A stretch of DNA of 64,000 nucleotides from Rhodamnia argentea (Eukaryota; Streptophyta; Magnoliopsida; Myrtales; Myrtaceae). How positions within the stretch are numbered: the stretch's first letter is position 1; the number at the start of each line of letters is the position of its first letter. A program made the position numbers and the translations under genes. The stretch lies in NCBI RefSeq assembly GCF_020921035.1, contig NC_063158.1, positions 2,958,001-3,022,000 of the forward strand. Direction: 5' to 3'. Of this stretch, positions 47,427 to 57,785 are shown piece by piece. The notes under the pieces are model-generated. The model worked only from the letters and a program-made list of their open reading frames with translations, did no database searches and was not told the DNA's origin.

Positions 47427-48110
47427 GGGAAAAAGTGTCTCAAAAATCCTAAACTTATTGCATTTGTGTAAATTTCGTCCTAAACCATTTGACCTAGAGC
47501 CAATTTAGTCATTCTAGATACACAGAAGGCATAACGTGAACATTTTTCATATAAAGTGGACATTTTTTATAATATTTAAGTAATTTTCTATTTTCTTATT
47601 TTTTATTTCATTTTATTTATGTCTTTCCCCCTCTTCCTCCGGCGGCCGACACGGGTTGGCCTTGCTAGGGCGAGGGTGAATGCCAGCAAGGCTGCCTTCA
47701 CCGGATCCGGCTAGGCTAGTCATTGCCTGCGTAAGGTCACCCTCGCCATATTTGGGAGCCCAGCCATCCCTTAGGCGAGGTTGGCCTAACCAAATTTGGC
47801 AAGGGCCACCCTCGCCAGCCATCGGAGGAAAGAGGGGAAAAAAGACAAAAGAAAGAAAGGAAAAAAAGAAAGAAAAATAAACAAAATTCGTAAATTATTT
47901 AAATATTTTTTAAAAATGTTCACGTTAGCGTCGATCGTGCCACATAGGTCGTCCGGTGTCCGCGTCAGTAATATCTGGACAAAATTTTCCGTAATGACTA
48001 TATTGGATTTAGGTCAAGAAATTTATGACTAAATTGGTAAAATTAAAAGATTTATGATTTAAATGATACCCAATGTAATAGATTTAGAACTTTTCTAACA
48101 CTTTTCCCAA
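47427..48110. repeat. Inverted-repeat element with GC-rich core, copy 2
   Basis: The left end reads tgggaaaaagtgtctcaaaa then tcctaaacttattgcattt; the right end, inverted, reads tgggaaaagtgttagaaaag then ttctaaatctattacatt, giving terminal inverted repeats of about 45 bases. The core (47638-47822) is GC-rich, with ggcgaggttggcc and accctcgccagcc. Flanking the core are cgtgaacatttttcatataa and its partner aaatgttcacgttagcg. It is the best preserved member of this group in the window. Confidence 0.65.
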
Positions 48111-48594
48111 TCCTTGTACTAATTGTTGGCCTTCTTCAGCAAGCTCGTAGGAAGATCGAGACCTCTTCAACTTCAACCACATCTTAACCGAACCTATTAT
48201 TGAGAATCCTTTAAGCATGATGGGTTGAATAGAGTATTCACCATGTGTTGTTGAAAATGCGACAAATAGAATCATGGACATCTCGGGAAGACAAAACAAG
48301 AGGAAGATTTAATGAAGCATCCTTTCCCTATTAAACGTTCCATTATTAGGAGCGCTTAACACTTCAACACTTCAGCAGTTTCAGCTCATGTGCCTCCCAA
48401 GATTTAACCCAACTTCCCATCCGACCACTTTTGACTATGACTAAAGAATTCAGCTCGTTAAACGAAGCAAGGTCGACGTATGTCATTGATGACCTACTTA
48501 AATGACAATACATTAAGTTCGTGGATTGACCATGCATGATTGTTCATCGATTTCTCATTGAGACGATAATTATTAAGATATATGTATGAGTTGT

Positions 48595-48765
48595 GCTAGA
48601 AAAGTCCCACATCGAAGAATTGACGTGGTATTAAATAATTAATATATCTTAGTTGGTTATTGACTCATTGATTTAAGGTTTCGACTGTATATATTGACGG
48701 ACTCGAATCACCGGGTGAAGGTGTTGGACTTTTACTACACGCTCCGAACTTGAGCTCTCACTTGG
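48595..48765. repeat. LTR-like fragment
   Basis: The phrase aaaagtcccacatcga near a tgtgct start is common at the beginning of plant LTRs, and the stretch ends in an AT-rich, promoter-like part. No internal retrotransposon coding DNA adjoins it, so at most it is a lone LTR fossil. Family and age cannot be judged. Confidence 0.3.
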
Positions 48766-48893
48766 AGTCGGCCGATTTTGGATCCGATCACTCTTCTATG
48801 AATATACATGAAGAGAATTGGATTCTATGGAGTCAGCCGATTTTGGATCTAATCAGTCTTCTATGAATATGCATGAAGAGAATCGAATTGGAT
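48764..48893 (+). repeat. 65-base tandem repeat, two copies
   Basis: ggagtcggccgattttggat at 48764 and ggagtcagccgattttggat at 48829 begin two copies, each also containing cttctatgaatatrcatgaa. Few differences separate them, so the duplication is recent. Confidence 0.85.
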
Positions 48894-48956
48894 TTTTTTC
48901 CACGACCAACGCCTCTTCGGCAACGATCATCCCCAGCAGCAAAGCCGGGTATCTCT

Positions 48957-51030
48957 TTTGTTCTTTAATCGTTTGAATCTTTCCAACATTCGAAAGGGAT
49001 CTCAACATGTTATGAAGAACTCGAGATTGATCATCAACTTTCAAGGTAACTCTCTTGGATGACCTGCATAAGTAAATCTTCAACTTGTGAAAAGAGGCTG
49101 AATAATTCCATTGTTTGCCACTTATTTACTCATTCAACAAGACAACAAGCCATACTTATTTACTCATTCAACAAGACAACGAGCAAGGCCAGCGAATCAT
49201 TCTCAAAGGATTCGACTCCAAATCAAAACCCCCAGTTCTACTAGATCTGCTCAATCGATGTCGAGCTCAAATTTAAATGACATGAATCTCTGCTCAATAA
49301 TAACTCGTTCATCAAAACTCATCACTCTATAATTTCTAAAGCATTATTTATGATATTTCATCAAAACATAGTCGATCTCAGCTGTGTTTTGCCACTATTT
49401 ATCCTAATTTATATCCACGATTCCACCAAGTAGTAGATTGGATAAGACAAAATTCTTGGATTTCTTATGCTCTCCCGACTAAAAATCTAAATGACCAAAC
49501 GCAACGTTACGTGTCGTGCGTAGCACTGGCATCTTAGAAAAGTAATAACTACTCTAAGACTACTTTATAAACAAACTTAGGGAGCGATGACATGGCAACT
49601 GTAGGACATCTAAACAAGCTGAGTCACATTGATCTCCCAATGGAAATATGCCACGTCATTTCCTCGACCAATTTCCTCTATCAATTTCGGTGCACTCGCC
49701 GTTTCTTTTTGCAGAAATATGATCTGAAAAGATTTTTTTTTTCTTGTAGTCGTTCTGGATAGACTTCGAAGTCGTACTTCAATGAGCTTTTGCCACGTCA
49801 TTACTCGTCGATGAGACCTAAATATGTCCATTTTTTTTTCCTATCAACACTATAGTATTAGTTGCAAAAAACCAGAGAACAAGTAAAAGAGAAAAGAACA
49901 GGATTGGTAGATTAGCTTAAGATCCTAATCCTTTCCAAGTGTTATTTAATTCACATTTAATTGAGTAGGCATGCATTTGAAGATGACCCTACTACTAGAA
50001 ATGGTGATTTTCACTTTTGAGTAATTGAGTTTAATATTAACCTGTATTTGATCGATTTCGATTGTTAACATGGAAAAAAAAACTTTGTGGTGCGTTCTGC
50101 TTTGGTTGTTTGTTCACAACTCTAGCTAACTCAAAGTCAAATCAACAAATAAATTATCTTCTCAGGCTTGATCTACTATGTTCAACTCGATAAAAGAGCT
50201 TAACATCCGCGTCTAAGATCAAGTACGTCCAAAAATCATAACCATGTAACCTCAAGCTGAGCTCGAACTCAAACTTCAAAGATTCAAAATGCAATGGAGG
50301 GGGAAAAAAAGACAATATGTTATCCATGTTTTGAAGTGAATGGACACATTAAGGTACACATGAAAACGTTTAAAAAGTTAAATACATGAGATCGAGGTCT
50401 TCAGACAATTAAGATTTTTCTCATATAGGTGTCCCTTTTCGGCCAACTTACACTTGGGCCGGGCCATAATGCAACAACTCTGGTCCATTGTTAATTGGAC
50501 AAGGCCGTGAAAAAAATTGTGAATTTTAGGGGAAACTACAAGAAGTGAAAAAAGACGGTGAAGAAAGCAAAAAGAAAACAACAATGGATTTAGGTCGTAA
50601 GGGAATAGTAGATTAAAATGACCCTCATTCATTTTTGTTAAAGAAAGTAGATAATGCGAAATGAAGAGTAATTGTGCAATTTGAATTTATTTCCCGGTCA
50701 TTCCCAAGTTTTGGAGGAAATACAACTTCCTTTTATATCTCCGTCCGATTAATCCTCGCTATTGTCTCTTTCACATACATCTAGGGATTTACAAGTCTGT
50801 ACTTCTGGGCATGGCTCAGAAGAGTTGCGGAAATGTAAAGATCCGGACATAAGTTTTGAATGAGAATCCAAACCCAAAAAAATTAAACTGACAATTGAAG
50901 TGAGACCACATGTATATATAGAGTGTATGAACTCAATTATCAAATGATGTGTCATTTCAATGAGAGAGATGAATGTGTTTATCACTTGAGCAGCTCCTCA
51001 CATCATTAGGATGAAATGAAAATGTGAGCT
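48957..51030 (+). repeat. Tandem segmental duplication, unit A
   Basis: This unit matches 51073-53592 along its whole length in the same order. Shared landmarks include ttatttactcaytcaacaag, gtgatgacatggcaa, ccatgttttgaagtgaatgg, ttggacaaggccgtgaaaaa and gggcatggctcrgragagt. Neither unit encodes a recognisable protein. Unit A has its own 35-base internal duplication at about 49120-49190. Divergence is moderate with many small indels. Confidence 0.85.
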
Positions 51031-51072
51031 TGTTAATTAATCGATTATTTGACATGATATGAGATCACGTCC

Positions 51073-53592
51073 TTCGTTCTTTAACCACTTGAACCTTTCA
51101 AACGTTCGGAAGGGGTCTCGACATATTATAAATGACTCGACTTTTAAGAGGGGTCTCGACATTGAAAGGGCTCTCTTGGACATTCGAAATGGCTCTATTG
51201 GATGACTTGCGTGAATGCATCTTCAATTTGTGAAAAGCGACAAAATCATTAGATTATTCAACACTTATTTACTCACTCAACAAGACAACAAATAAGGCTA
51301 GCGGGTCATTCTCAAAAGATTTGACTCCAAATCAAGACCCTCGATTCTACGGGGTCTATTGTGGCAATGTTGTGCTCGAGTTAAGATGGCACAAACTTCT
51401 ACTTAACAATAACTCACTCATCATTGAATAATTTCTAAAGCATTGTGATATTTCAGCAAAATAAAGTCGATCTTAGTCGTGCCTTGTTTTTGCTTGTTCG
51501 CTTTAAATCCATAGTTTACCAAACAATAGACATGATACAACAAAATCTTTGAATTTCTTATCCTATCTAAATTAAAAACCTAGACAACCAAACACAGCTC
51601 AAGACTACCAAGACTAATCTATAAACAAACTTAGGGAGTGATGACATGGCAAACTATAAGACATCTAAACAAGGTGAGTCACATTAATCTCCCAATGAAA
51701 ATGCGCCACATCATTCTTGACCAATTTCCACTATCAATTTCGGTGCATTTGGCATTACTTTTCGCAGAAATATAATCTGAAAGGGTTTTTTTTGTTCTTG
51801 TAATCGTTCTGGGTAGACTTCGAGTCGTGCTTCAATGAGATTTTGCCACGTCATTACTCGTCGATGCGACCTAAATATCTCCATTTATTTCCCTATCAAC
51901 ACTAAAGTATTCGTTGGGAAAAACCAGATAAAAAGTATAAGAGGAAAGAACACGGCTTGGTAGATTGTGGAAGGCCCAATAACCCAACTTAGCTTAAGAT
52001 CCTAATCCTTCCCAAGTGTTATTTAATTCGCATTTTATTGAGCAGGCATGCGTTTGAAGACGATCCTGCTAGTTTGACTTTATATTAAGGGTGAGCAAAA
52101 CGGATCGATGGAATCAAGGTCGATTCGGATCGAACTCAACCGGCTAGTTCAATTCAATTCCCAAAAGCGCCGGTCCAACTCCCGGTTCTAAAAAATTGAA
52201 ACGGGGTGATTTTCGGTCCAATTACAAGTTCCAAGGGAAACCGGATTGGACCAATTATTTTCATTTATTTTTTATTTCTTAAATGCAAACCTAATTTAAG
52301 TTGATATATTAAACTTAAATTATACGTTGCTCACCCCTGCTAATAATCCAACGATTTTTTATTCCAGGAACCGAGAATCGATCATTCTGGTCGGGTTCCG
52401 TGTTCTTGAAAGGGGGACCGGACCGGACCGAACCGAACCGAAAACCGATCACCCGTATGTACATGCTATTTTAAATTAGGTTAGCATGGACCCTCTTTAT
52501 CGCTTTGAATTTCGGCCATTGTCAAAGAAATGGAGATTTTCACTTTCGATGGATCGAGTTTAACATTATTAGGTCTTTGAATGATTTCGATTGTTAACAT
52601 AAAAATGAAGAAAAAAAATATTCTTTATGACATGTTCGACTCGATGAAAGAGCTTAACATCCTCGTCTAACATCAAGTACATCCAAAAACCATAGCTGTG
52701 TAAGCTCAAGCTGAACTCGAACTCGAACGTCAAAGGTTCAAAACGCAATAGAGTAACAAAAGGCCGATATGTTATCCATGTTTTGAAGTGAATGGACACA
52801 TTAACGTACATGTGAAAATGCACGTAGCCAACTTACACCTGGGCTTCCCCAAAAAAAAAAAAAACTTACACTTGGGCTTTGGACCAATAAAATAAAATTG
52901 GGCCGGGCCCTGAGACAACAACTCTGGCCCATAGACAAAACGTTGTTGATTGGACAAGGCCGTGAAAAATTTGTGGTTACTGTTACACTTGACGCTATAT
53001 TTAGCTCTATTTTTGATTTTTTTTTTTCCCTATATAGAGTGTGGGGTCCAGATTTGTTGTCATGTACCTCGGCTGATCTTTAGGGAAAACTGCTAGTAGT
53101 GAAAAGAAGGTGAAGAAAGCAAGAAGGAAAACAAAAAATGGGTTTGGGTCTTAAGGGAAATAACAGATTAAAATGGCCCTCATCATTTTGGTGAAAGAAA
53201 GTAGATAATGCAAATTGAAGAGAAATTGCGCAATTTGAATTGATTCCCAGTTTTTCCCAACTCTAGATGATGACTCTATCGTTTATTATCTCTTTGAGTG
53301 CCTGATTAAATTTTCGCTATTGTCTCTTTCACACACACTTAGGAATACACAAATATGTACTTCCGGGCATGGCTCGGGAGAGTCGCGGAAATGTAAAGGT
53401 CCGAACGGAAGTATTGGAGCGAGAATACAACCCAAAAAAAAAAAAAAAACTTAAATTGACAGTTGAAGGAAGACCGCATGCATGTGAACCCAATTATCAA
53501 GTGATGTGTAATTTCAACGAGAGAGATGAAGGCATCTATTGCTCAACCAGCTCCTCGCGTTATTAGGACGAAAATGAACGTGTGAGCTCGTT
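51073..53592 (+). repeat. Tandem segmental duplication, unit B
   Basis: Second copy of the unit at 48957-51030. It is about 450 bases longer, mainly because 52072-52528 has no counterpart in unit A and contains an accgg-rich inverted-repeat element. The right end stops about 0.8 kb before the likely transcription start of the GRAS gene, so the duplication pushed distal upstream DNA of that gene further away. Confidence 0.85.
52089..52454. repeat. accgg-rich inverted-repeat element inside unit B
   Basis: It starts gggtgagcaaaacggatcg and ends aaccgatcaccc, short inverted ends like those of the element at 41181-41609. Runs of ggaccggaccggaccgaacc lie next to the right end. Absence of this element from the matching place in unit A (about 50000) shows it arrived after the tandem duplication or was lost from A. 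Confidence 0.65.
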
Positions 53593-53924
53593 AGGCGAAT
53601 CCCGAAAAGCTTGCCCCCCTCGTTCCATCCGACATAAGGAAAGTTCCTCCTCGCTCGTTGCCAACTTATACAATTCAAACGAGGTTTAAGGATTTCTCTA
53701 AAACTTAACGGCGGGTCACAAGGAGGAAAAAAGCAATGGACTCCATGGTCAAAAAGGTCCCACTACTCCCTTATAACGTCAAAGCAATAGTCTCCTAATG
53801 GCGGCTCACAACGAGCCACGTGGCCCCCTTCGTTTTCGATTATGCAACTTAAAAAGCCCCAAAGAGAGAAAAAAAAGAAAGGGGCAGATAGCCTACAGGC
53901 CCCACGCTACACAATTGCGACCTC

Positions 53925-54143
53925 AACGGTCGGGTGAACGTGACGTGGCATCGCTTGCCTCGGCGGAGGGAGACAGGCACGTGCCTCCCACGTGCGCCCG
54001 TGGCCAAGCCCCCAGTCGCTCCCCCTGCCACGGGTTCCGTACACCAACTCCTCTCCTCCTCCAACGGTCACATTTCACCGACCACCTCCAACGGTCACTT
54101 GGACTCTCGCCCTCATCCGTCGGATCCAGAGATCCAACGGCCG
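53925..54143 (+). promoter_or_regulatory. Cluster of MSA (mitosis-specific activator) elements upstream of SCL28-like gene
   Basis: TCCAACGGTCA occurs exactly at 54060-54070 and 54087-54097, matching the full MSA consensus YCYAACGGYYA. TCCAACGGCCG at 54133-54143 matches ten of eleven positions, and AACGG with partial flanks lies at 53925-53929. MSA elements bind MYB3R factors and give G2/M expression. The cluster sits about 240-320 bases before the TATA box, a normal promoter distance. Confidence 0.8.
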
Positions 54144-54377
54144 GAAGACGAGGTTCCTTCCTTTGGTGGGGGGTGAGGGGGGGGGGGACTTTCTCGAATG
54201 CTATGCCTACGACCTCCTCTTCTCTTAGCCTCCTCGCATTGCATCACCATCATTAACCACTTTTTTCAATGCCTTGGGTAAATCAAATCAACACAAACCC
54301 ATGAGTGCAAAAAATGCAATAATTCCAGACACACAGCAGCAATAGCATCATCGTCAACATCATCATCTGTCTCCTAG

Positions 54378-54386
54378 TATATAAAA
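54378..54386 (+). promoter_or_regulatory. TATA box of the SCL28-like gene
   Basis: TATATAAAA is a strong TATA box. It implies transcription from about 54410 and a leader of about 670 bases before the ATG at 55085, unless an intron is removed. Short upstream ORFs (for example ATG at 54459, nine codons) would then lie in the leader. Confidence 0.65.
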
Positions 54387-55084
54387 ACACAGACCTTTCA
54401 TGGTTTCTGGTTCTTTTGGGTAGTGAGAGTTGAGGGAGGTGTACTTGTTGCTGCTGCGAATGGGGTTTCTGGGTTTCGCATTCGATTGAGGGTCCCTGTT
54501 TCTTTTGCTGGCGTGGACGCCGTTTTCCGTCCAAATGCTAAAATGGGTCAGGTGCTGGTGAAGGTTTTCGGCTTCCGGTTCGAGAAAGTTTGTGTCTTTA
54601 GTTCAGTTCGTATGTGGGGATTCAATCTTGAGGGAGAATCACAGCTTTTGCCAATGAGCTCTTCTTGAAATCTGCGGAATCCGATGACATTTTTCGGGTA
54701 GGTTTTCTTGTTAGTTCCCAAATTCTTTCATTCTTTTGTTTTTTTCTCCTCCTTTTGGGGTGGTGTGAATTCTTTTGGTGCGGGCATTGGCTTTTTGTGT
54801 TGTGGCTAATTCTTTGTGTTGGTATAGGAGCACTCAATACTCATACACAGTTTTCTTTCACCTTGTTCACTCATCGGATTCCTGTTTCTTCTGCTATTTC
54901 ACACACATTCACCATAGTCACACAGACCAATATAGCTGACAAAAAACAGAAAAAACACAAACGAAAGAAGCACCATTCATAATCTTGTTAGAAATAGAGA
55001 GAGATAGGAGTTGAAAGGGAACAAAAGAAGACAGGAAGGTGGATTGAAGCTGAAAATCACAGAAATATTGGAAGGTGATAGAGG

Positions 55085-57103
55085 ATGTTGGCTGGGTGCT
55101 CAAGTTCTACCTTGTTGTCACCAAGGCATCGATTAAGGAGTGAATCATCTGCAGTCGCACAGTTCCAAGCTTGCCATTTCCAGTTGCCTTCAATGAGCAC
55201 CCAGAGATTGGACTTGCCATGTAGTTTTTCCAGGAAAGAGAACTCAAGACCTCAGTCCCTCAGGCCAGTCTCACTTTCCGTGGAGAAATCATCCATTGAA
55301 GGAACCACCACTACTTGTTCTCTCAAGCAGCACATCAGGCTGCCTCCATTGGCAACCACTTCTCAGGGATCAATTGAAGCTAGGAGGGAGGTCAAAGGGG
55401 AGTTCTGGGAGAGAGGGAAGAGCTTGAAGAGGTTCGCCGATCGCAGTTCCGTCGATGAGTCCTGTGTCAGCAGGGCTAAGAGGAAAAGGCATGGCAATGC
55501 GAATGAGAAACCTGATTATGTTTGTGAAGGGGGTGAGAACCTGAGCTTAGGCCAATTGGGCGGAGGCAGCTTCTGGTTCCAGCCAAGTTTCAATGCCTCT
55601 CCAATCCCTTTCTCCATCACGTGTTCCCCGAATGAAGAGGAAAGAGTTCGTTTCGTTCCGAGCGATATCGTCTCCCCCCCTTTGCCGCCGTCGAACAGTC
55701 CTTGGGTGGAATCCATCGTGACCAAGATCACAGACTTAGGCGAAAAGGATGTCGAGGTCAGCCACGGGCCGGTGAAAGAAGATTCGGGATCAAGCACTTC
55801 GTCAGAGAGTCAGAGCTTGGCGCTTAGGCTAAACGAAAACATACCGGGACACGGAGCAGGGAATGGTTCGGGGAACCCATATCCACATGAAGGTTTTAGT
55901 TTGGAAGCCAGCGAGGAGAATCACCGTGGAGAGCACCATGGATTTGAGCTTGTTAGCCTTCTTACGGCATGCGTAGAGGCGATTGGGTCCAAGAATATTG
56001 CAGCGATTAACCACTTCATTGCTAAGTTGGGGGATCTTGCCTCCCCGAGGGGATTCGCTATAAGTCGCGTGATCGCTTACTACACTGAGGCTTTAGCGCT
56101 ACGAGTCACAAGGCTGTGGCCTCATGTTTTTCACATCACCACCCCTCGGGAAGTTGATCGGGTGGATGAGGACTCCGGTACGGCATTGCGGCTTTTGAAC
56201 CAGGTTAGCCCTATCCCCAAGTTCATCCATTTCACATCGAATGAGATACTGTTGAGAGCATTTGAAGGGAAAGACAGGGTTCACATCATTGATTTCGACA
56301 TCAAGCAAGGACTTCAGTGGCCTAGTTTGTTTCAGAGTTTAGCCTCTCGGCCCAATCCTCCTAGCCATGTAAGGATTACCGGCATAGGCGAGTCTAAGCA
56401 GGACCTAGTTGAAACAGGAGACCGACTGGCCGTATTTGCTGGTTCATTCAACCTTCCTTTTGAGTTTCACCCAGTTGTTGATCGGCTGGAAGACGTGAGG
56501 CTGTGGATGCTTCATGTAAAGGAGGGAGAGAGTGTCGCTGTGAACTGTGTATGCCAATTGCACAAGACGCTTTATGATGGCAGTGGAGGAGCACTCAGGG
56601 ACTTTCTCAGATTGATACGAAGCACGAACCCGGTGGCTCTCCTAATGGCGGAGCAAGAAGCCCATCATAATACCAGCAGCTTGGAAGTGAGAGTCATCAA
56701 TTCATTGAGATACTATTCGGCATTGTTTGACTCAGTTCATTCGACCCTTCCACTGGAGAGCGGGGCCAGGGTTAAGATAGAGGAGATGTTCGCCCGGGAA
56801 ATCAGAAATATTGTTGCTTGTGAAGGAAGCGACAGATTGGAAAGGCACCAGAGTTTTGATGACTGGAGGAAATTGATGGAGCAAGGAGCATTCCGTTGCT
56901 TGGGAGCTACCGAAAGAGAGAGAATTCAAAGCCAGATGCTGTTGAAGATGTACGACGCCGATGAGGATTTTATTGTCAGCGAGCGTGGGCAAGATCAAGC
57001 AGCACTTACTCTGAGTTGGCAGGATCAGCCTCTTTATACAGTCTCAGCCTGGGCACCTGCTGATGTTGCAGGCAGCTCATCCTCCCCTTCTCAGCCGAAT
57101 TGA
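55085..57103 (+). CDS. SCL28: GRAS-family transcription factor, SCL28-like
   Basis: Intronless, 672 residues. The N-terminal 290 residues are low-complexity, serine-rich and variable, with a basic KRFADRSS...RAKRKRHG patch that may be a nuclear signal. The GRAS domain follows: LHRI with LLTACVEAIGSKNI (about 298), VHIID at about 399 within DRVHIIDFDIKQGLQWPSL, LHRII, a PFYRE-like LRYYSALFDS, and a SAW block ending LTLSWQDQPLYTVSAW. The pattern is that of Scarecrow-like 28 rather than DELLA, SHR or SCR. Arabidopsis SCL28 is a G2/M-expressed regulator that works under MYB3R control and sets cell size; the MSA elements upstream agree. Start is the first ATG of the frame. The SCL28 name rests on remembered similarity, not alignment. 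Confidence 0.9.
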   Translation: MLAGCSSSTLLSPRHRLRSESSAVAQFQACHFQLPSMSTQRLDLPCSFSRKENSRPQSLRPVSLSVEKSSIEGTTTTCSLKQHIRLPPLATTSQGSIEARREVKGEFWERGKSLKRFADRSSVDESCVSRAKRKRHGNANEKPDYVCEGGENLSLGQLGGGSFWFQPSFNASPIPFSITCSPNEEERVRFVPSDIVSPPLPPSNSPWVESIVTKITDLGEKDVEVSHGPVKEDSGSSTSSESQSLALRLNENIPGHGAGNGSGNPYPHEGFSLEASEENHRGEHHGFELVSLLTACVEAIGSKNIAAINHFIAKLGDLASPRGFAISRVIAYYTEALALRVTRLWPHVFHITTPREVDRVDEDSGTALRLLNQVSPIPKFIHFTSNEILLRAFEGKDRVHIIDFDIKQGLQWPSLFQSLASRPNPPSHVRITGIGESKQDLVETGDRLAVFAGSFNLPFEFHPVVDRLEDVRLWMLHVKEGESVAVNCVCQLHKTLYDGSGGALRDFLRLIRSTNPVALLMAEQEAHHNTSSLEVRVINSLRYYSALFDSVHSTLPLESGARVKIEEMFAREIRNIVACEGSDRLERHQSFDDWRKLMEQGAFRCLGATERERIQSQMLLKMYDADEDFIVSERGQDQAALTLSWQDQPLYTVSAWAPADVAGSSSSPSQPN

Positions 57104-57785
57104 TCTCCGTGTCTTATCACCATGCAGATCATTAACATCCATTCTTTCCGCACATAGATGACTATGAAATTCTTTGTAGGTAGAGGAAGACTTGTCATTC
57201 TTTCATTCTTTTGCTGCAGATAAGATTTGTCTTCGGGATAGGAGCATTATATGAGTAGCTCAATACTGAGCATTATATGAGTACCTCAATACTGATCAAA
57301 GTCCATTCGTTGTAGAAATTTCCAGTTTACATTGTTAGTTGTTTGGTGTCATTTTGTGTTGATTATTTTGATTCTTTATGTACTATGAAAATCTTTCACA
57401 TTGTATCCATCAATTTGCTCCAGTCAATAGTCATGAGTCTGTAATTTTCAAAGTACTGTTTTCATTGGAATTATTCTTTTGTGCTTATCATCCCCATATT
57501 CATACAACTTCTACACGTATTATCTTGTGAATCTGTGGTTAGTGTTAGTTGATTGTCTTGTTTGATCTCCTACCCCTGTCGATTTTGGGATGAGTTCACC
57601 TACGAAACTACCCTGATCAAGGTTGTAGTTGCAAATGTCTCGACGGCGAATTCCTCTGATATTTACATGGAGGACAAAGGCAGCCTCCTTTTTACTTTTA
57701 CATTTTCCAAAGAAGGCAGGCTGATTGAATCTTAGGAAGTGAAGATTTGGCATGACACTTAGCTAAAACAACATTATGCTGATCC
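57104..57785. other. Convergent 3' regions of the GRAS gene and the CYP80/76-like gene
   Basis: Stop codons of the two genes face each other across 680 bases. A 21-base phrase about gagcattatatgagtayctc is repeated at about 57241 and 57268. Small frames at 57520-57753 lie on both strands and match nothing. Confidence 0.5.

Noticed and set aside
47613-48032. Open frames of 66-78 codons across the GC-rich core
   Set aside because: Repetitive composition and frames open on both strands; explained by the repeat.
54423-54668. 81-codon frame in the leader of the GRAS gene
   Set aside because: It starts at GTG, not ATG; the real ATG-initiated leader frames are much shorter.
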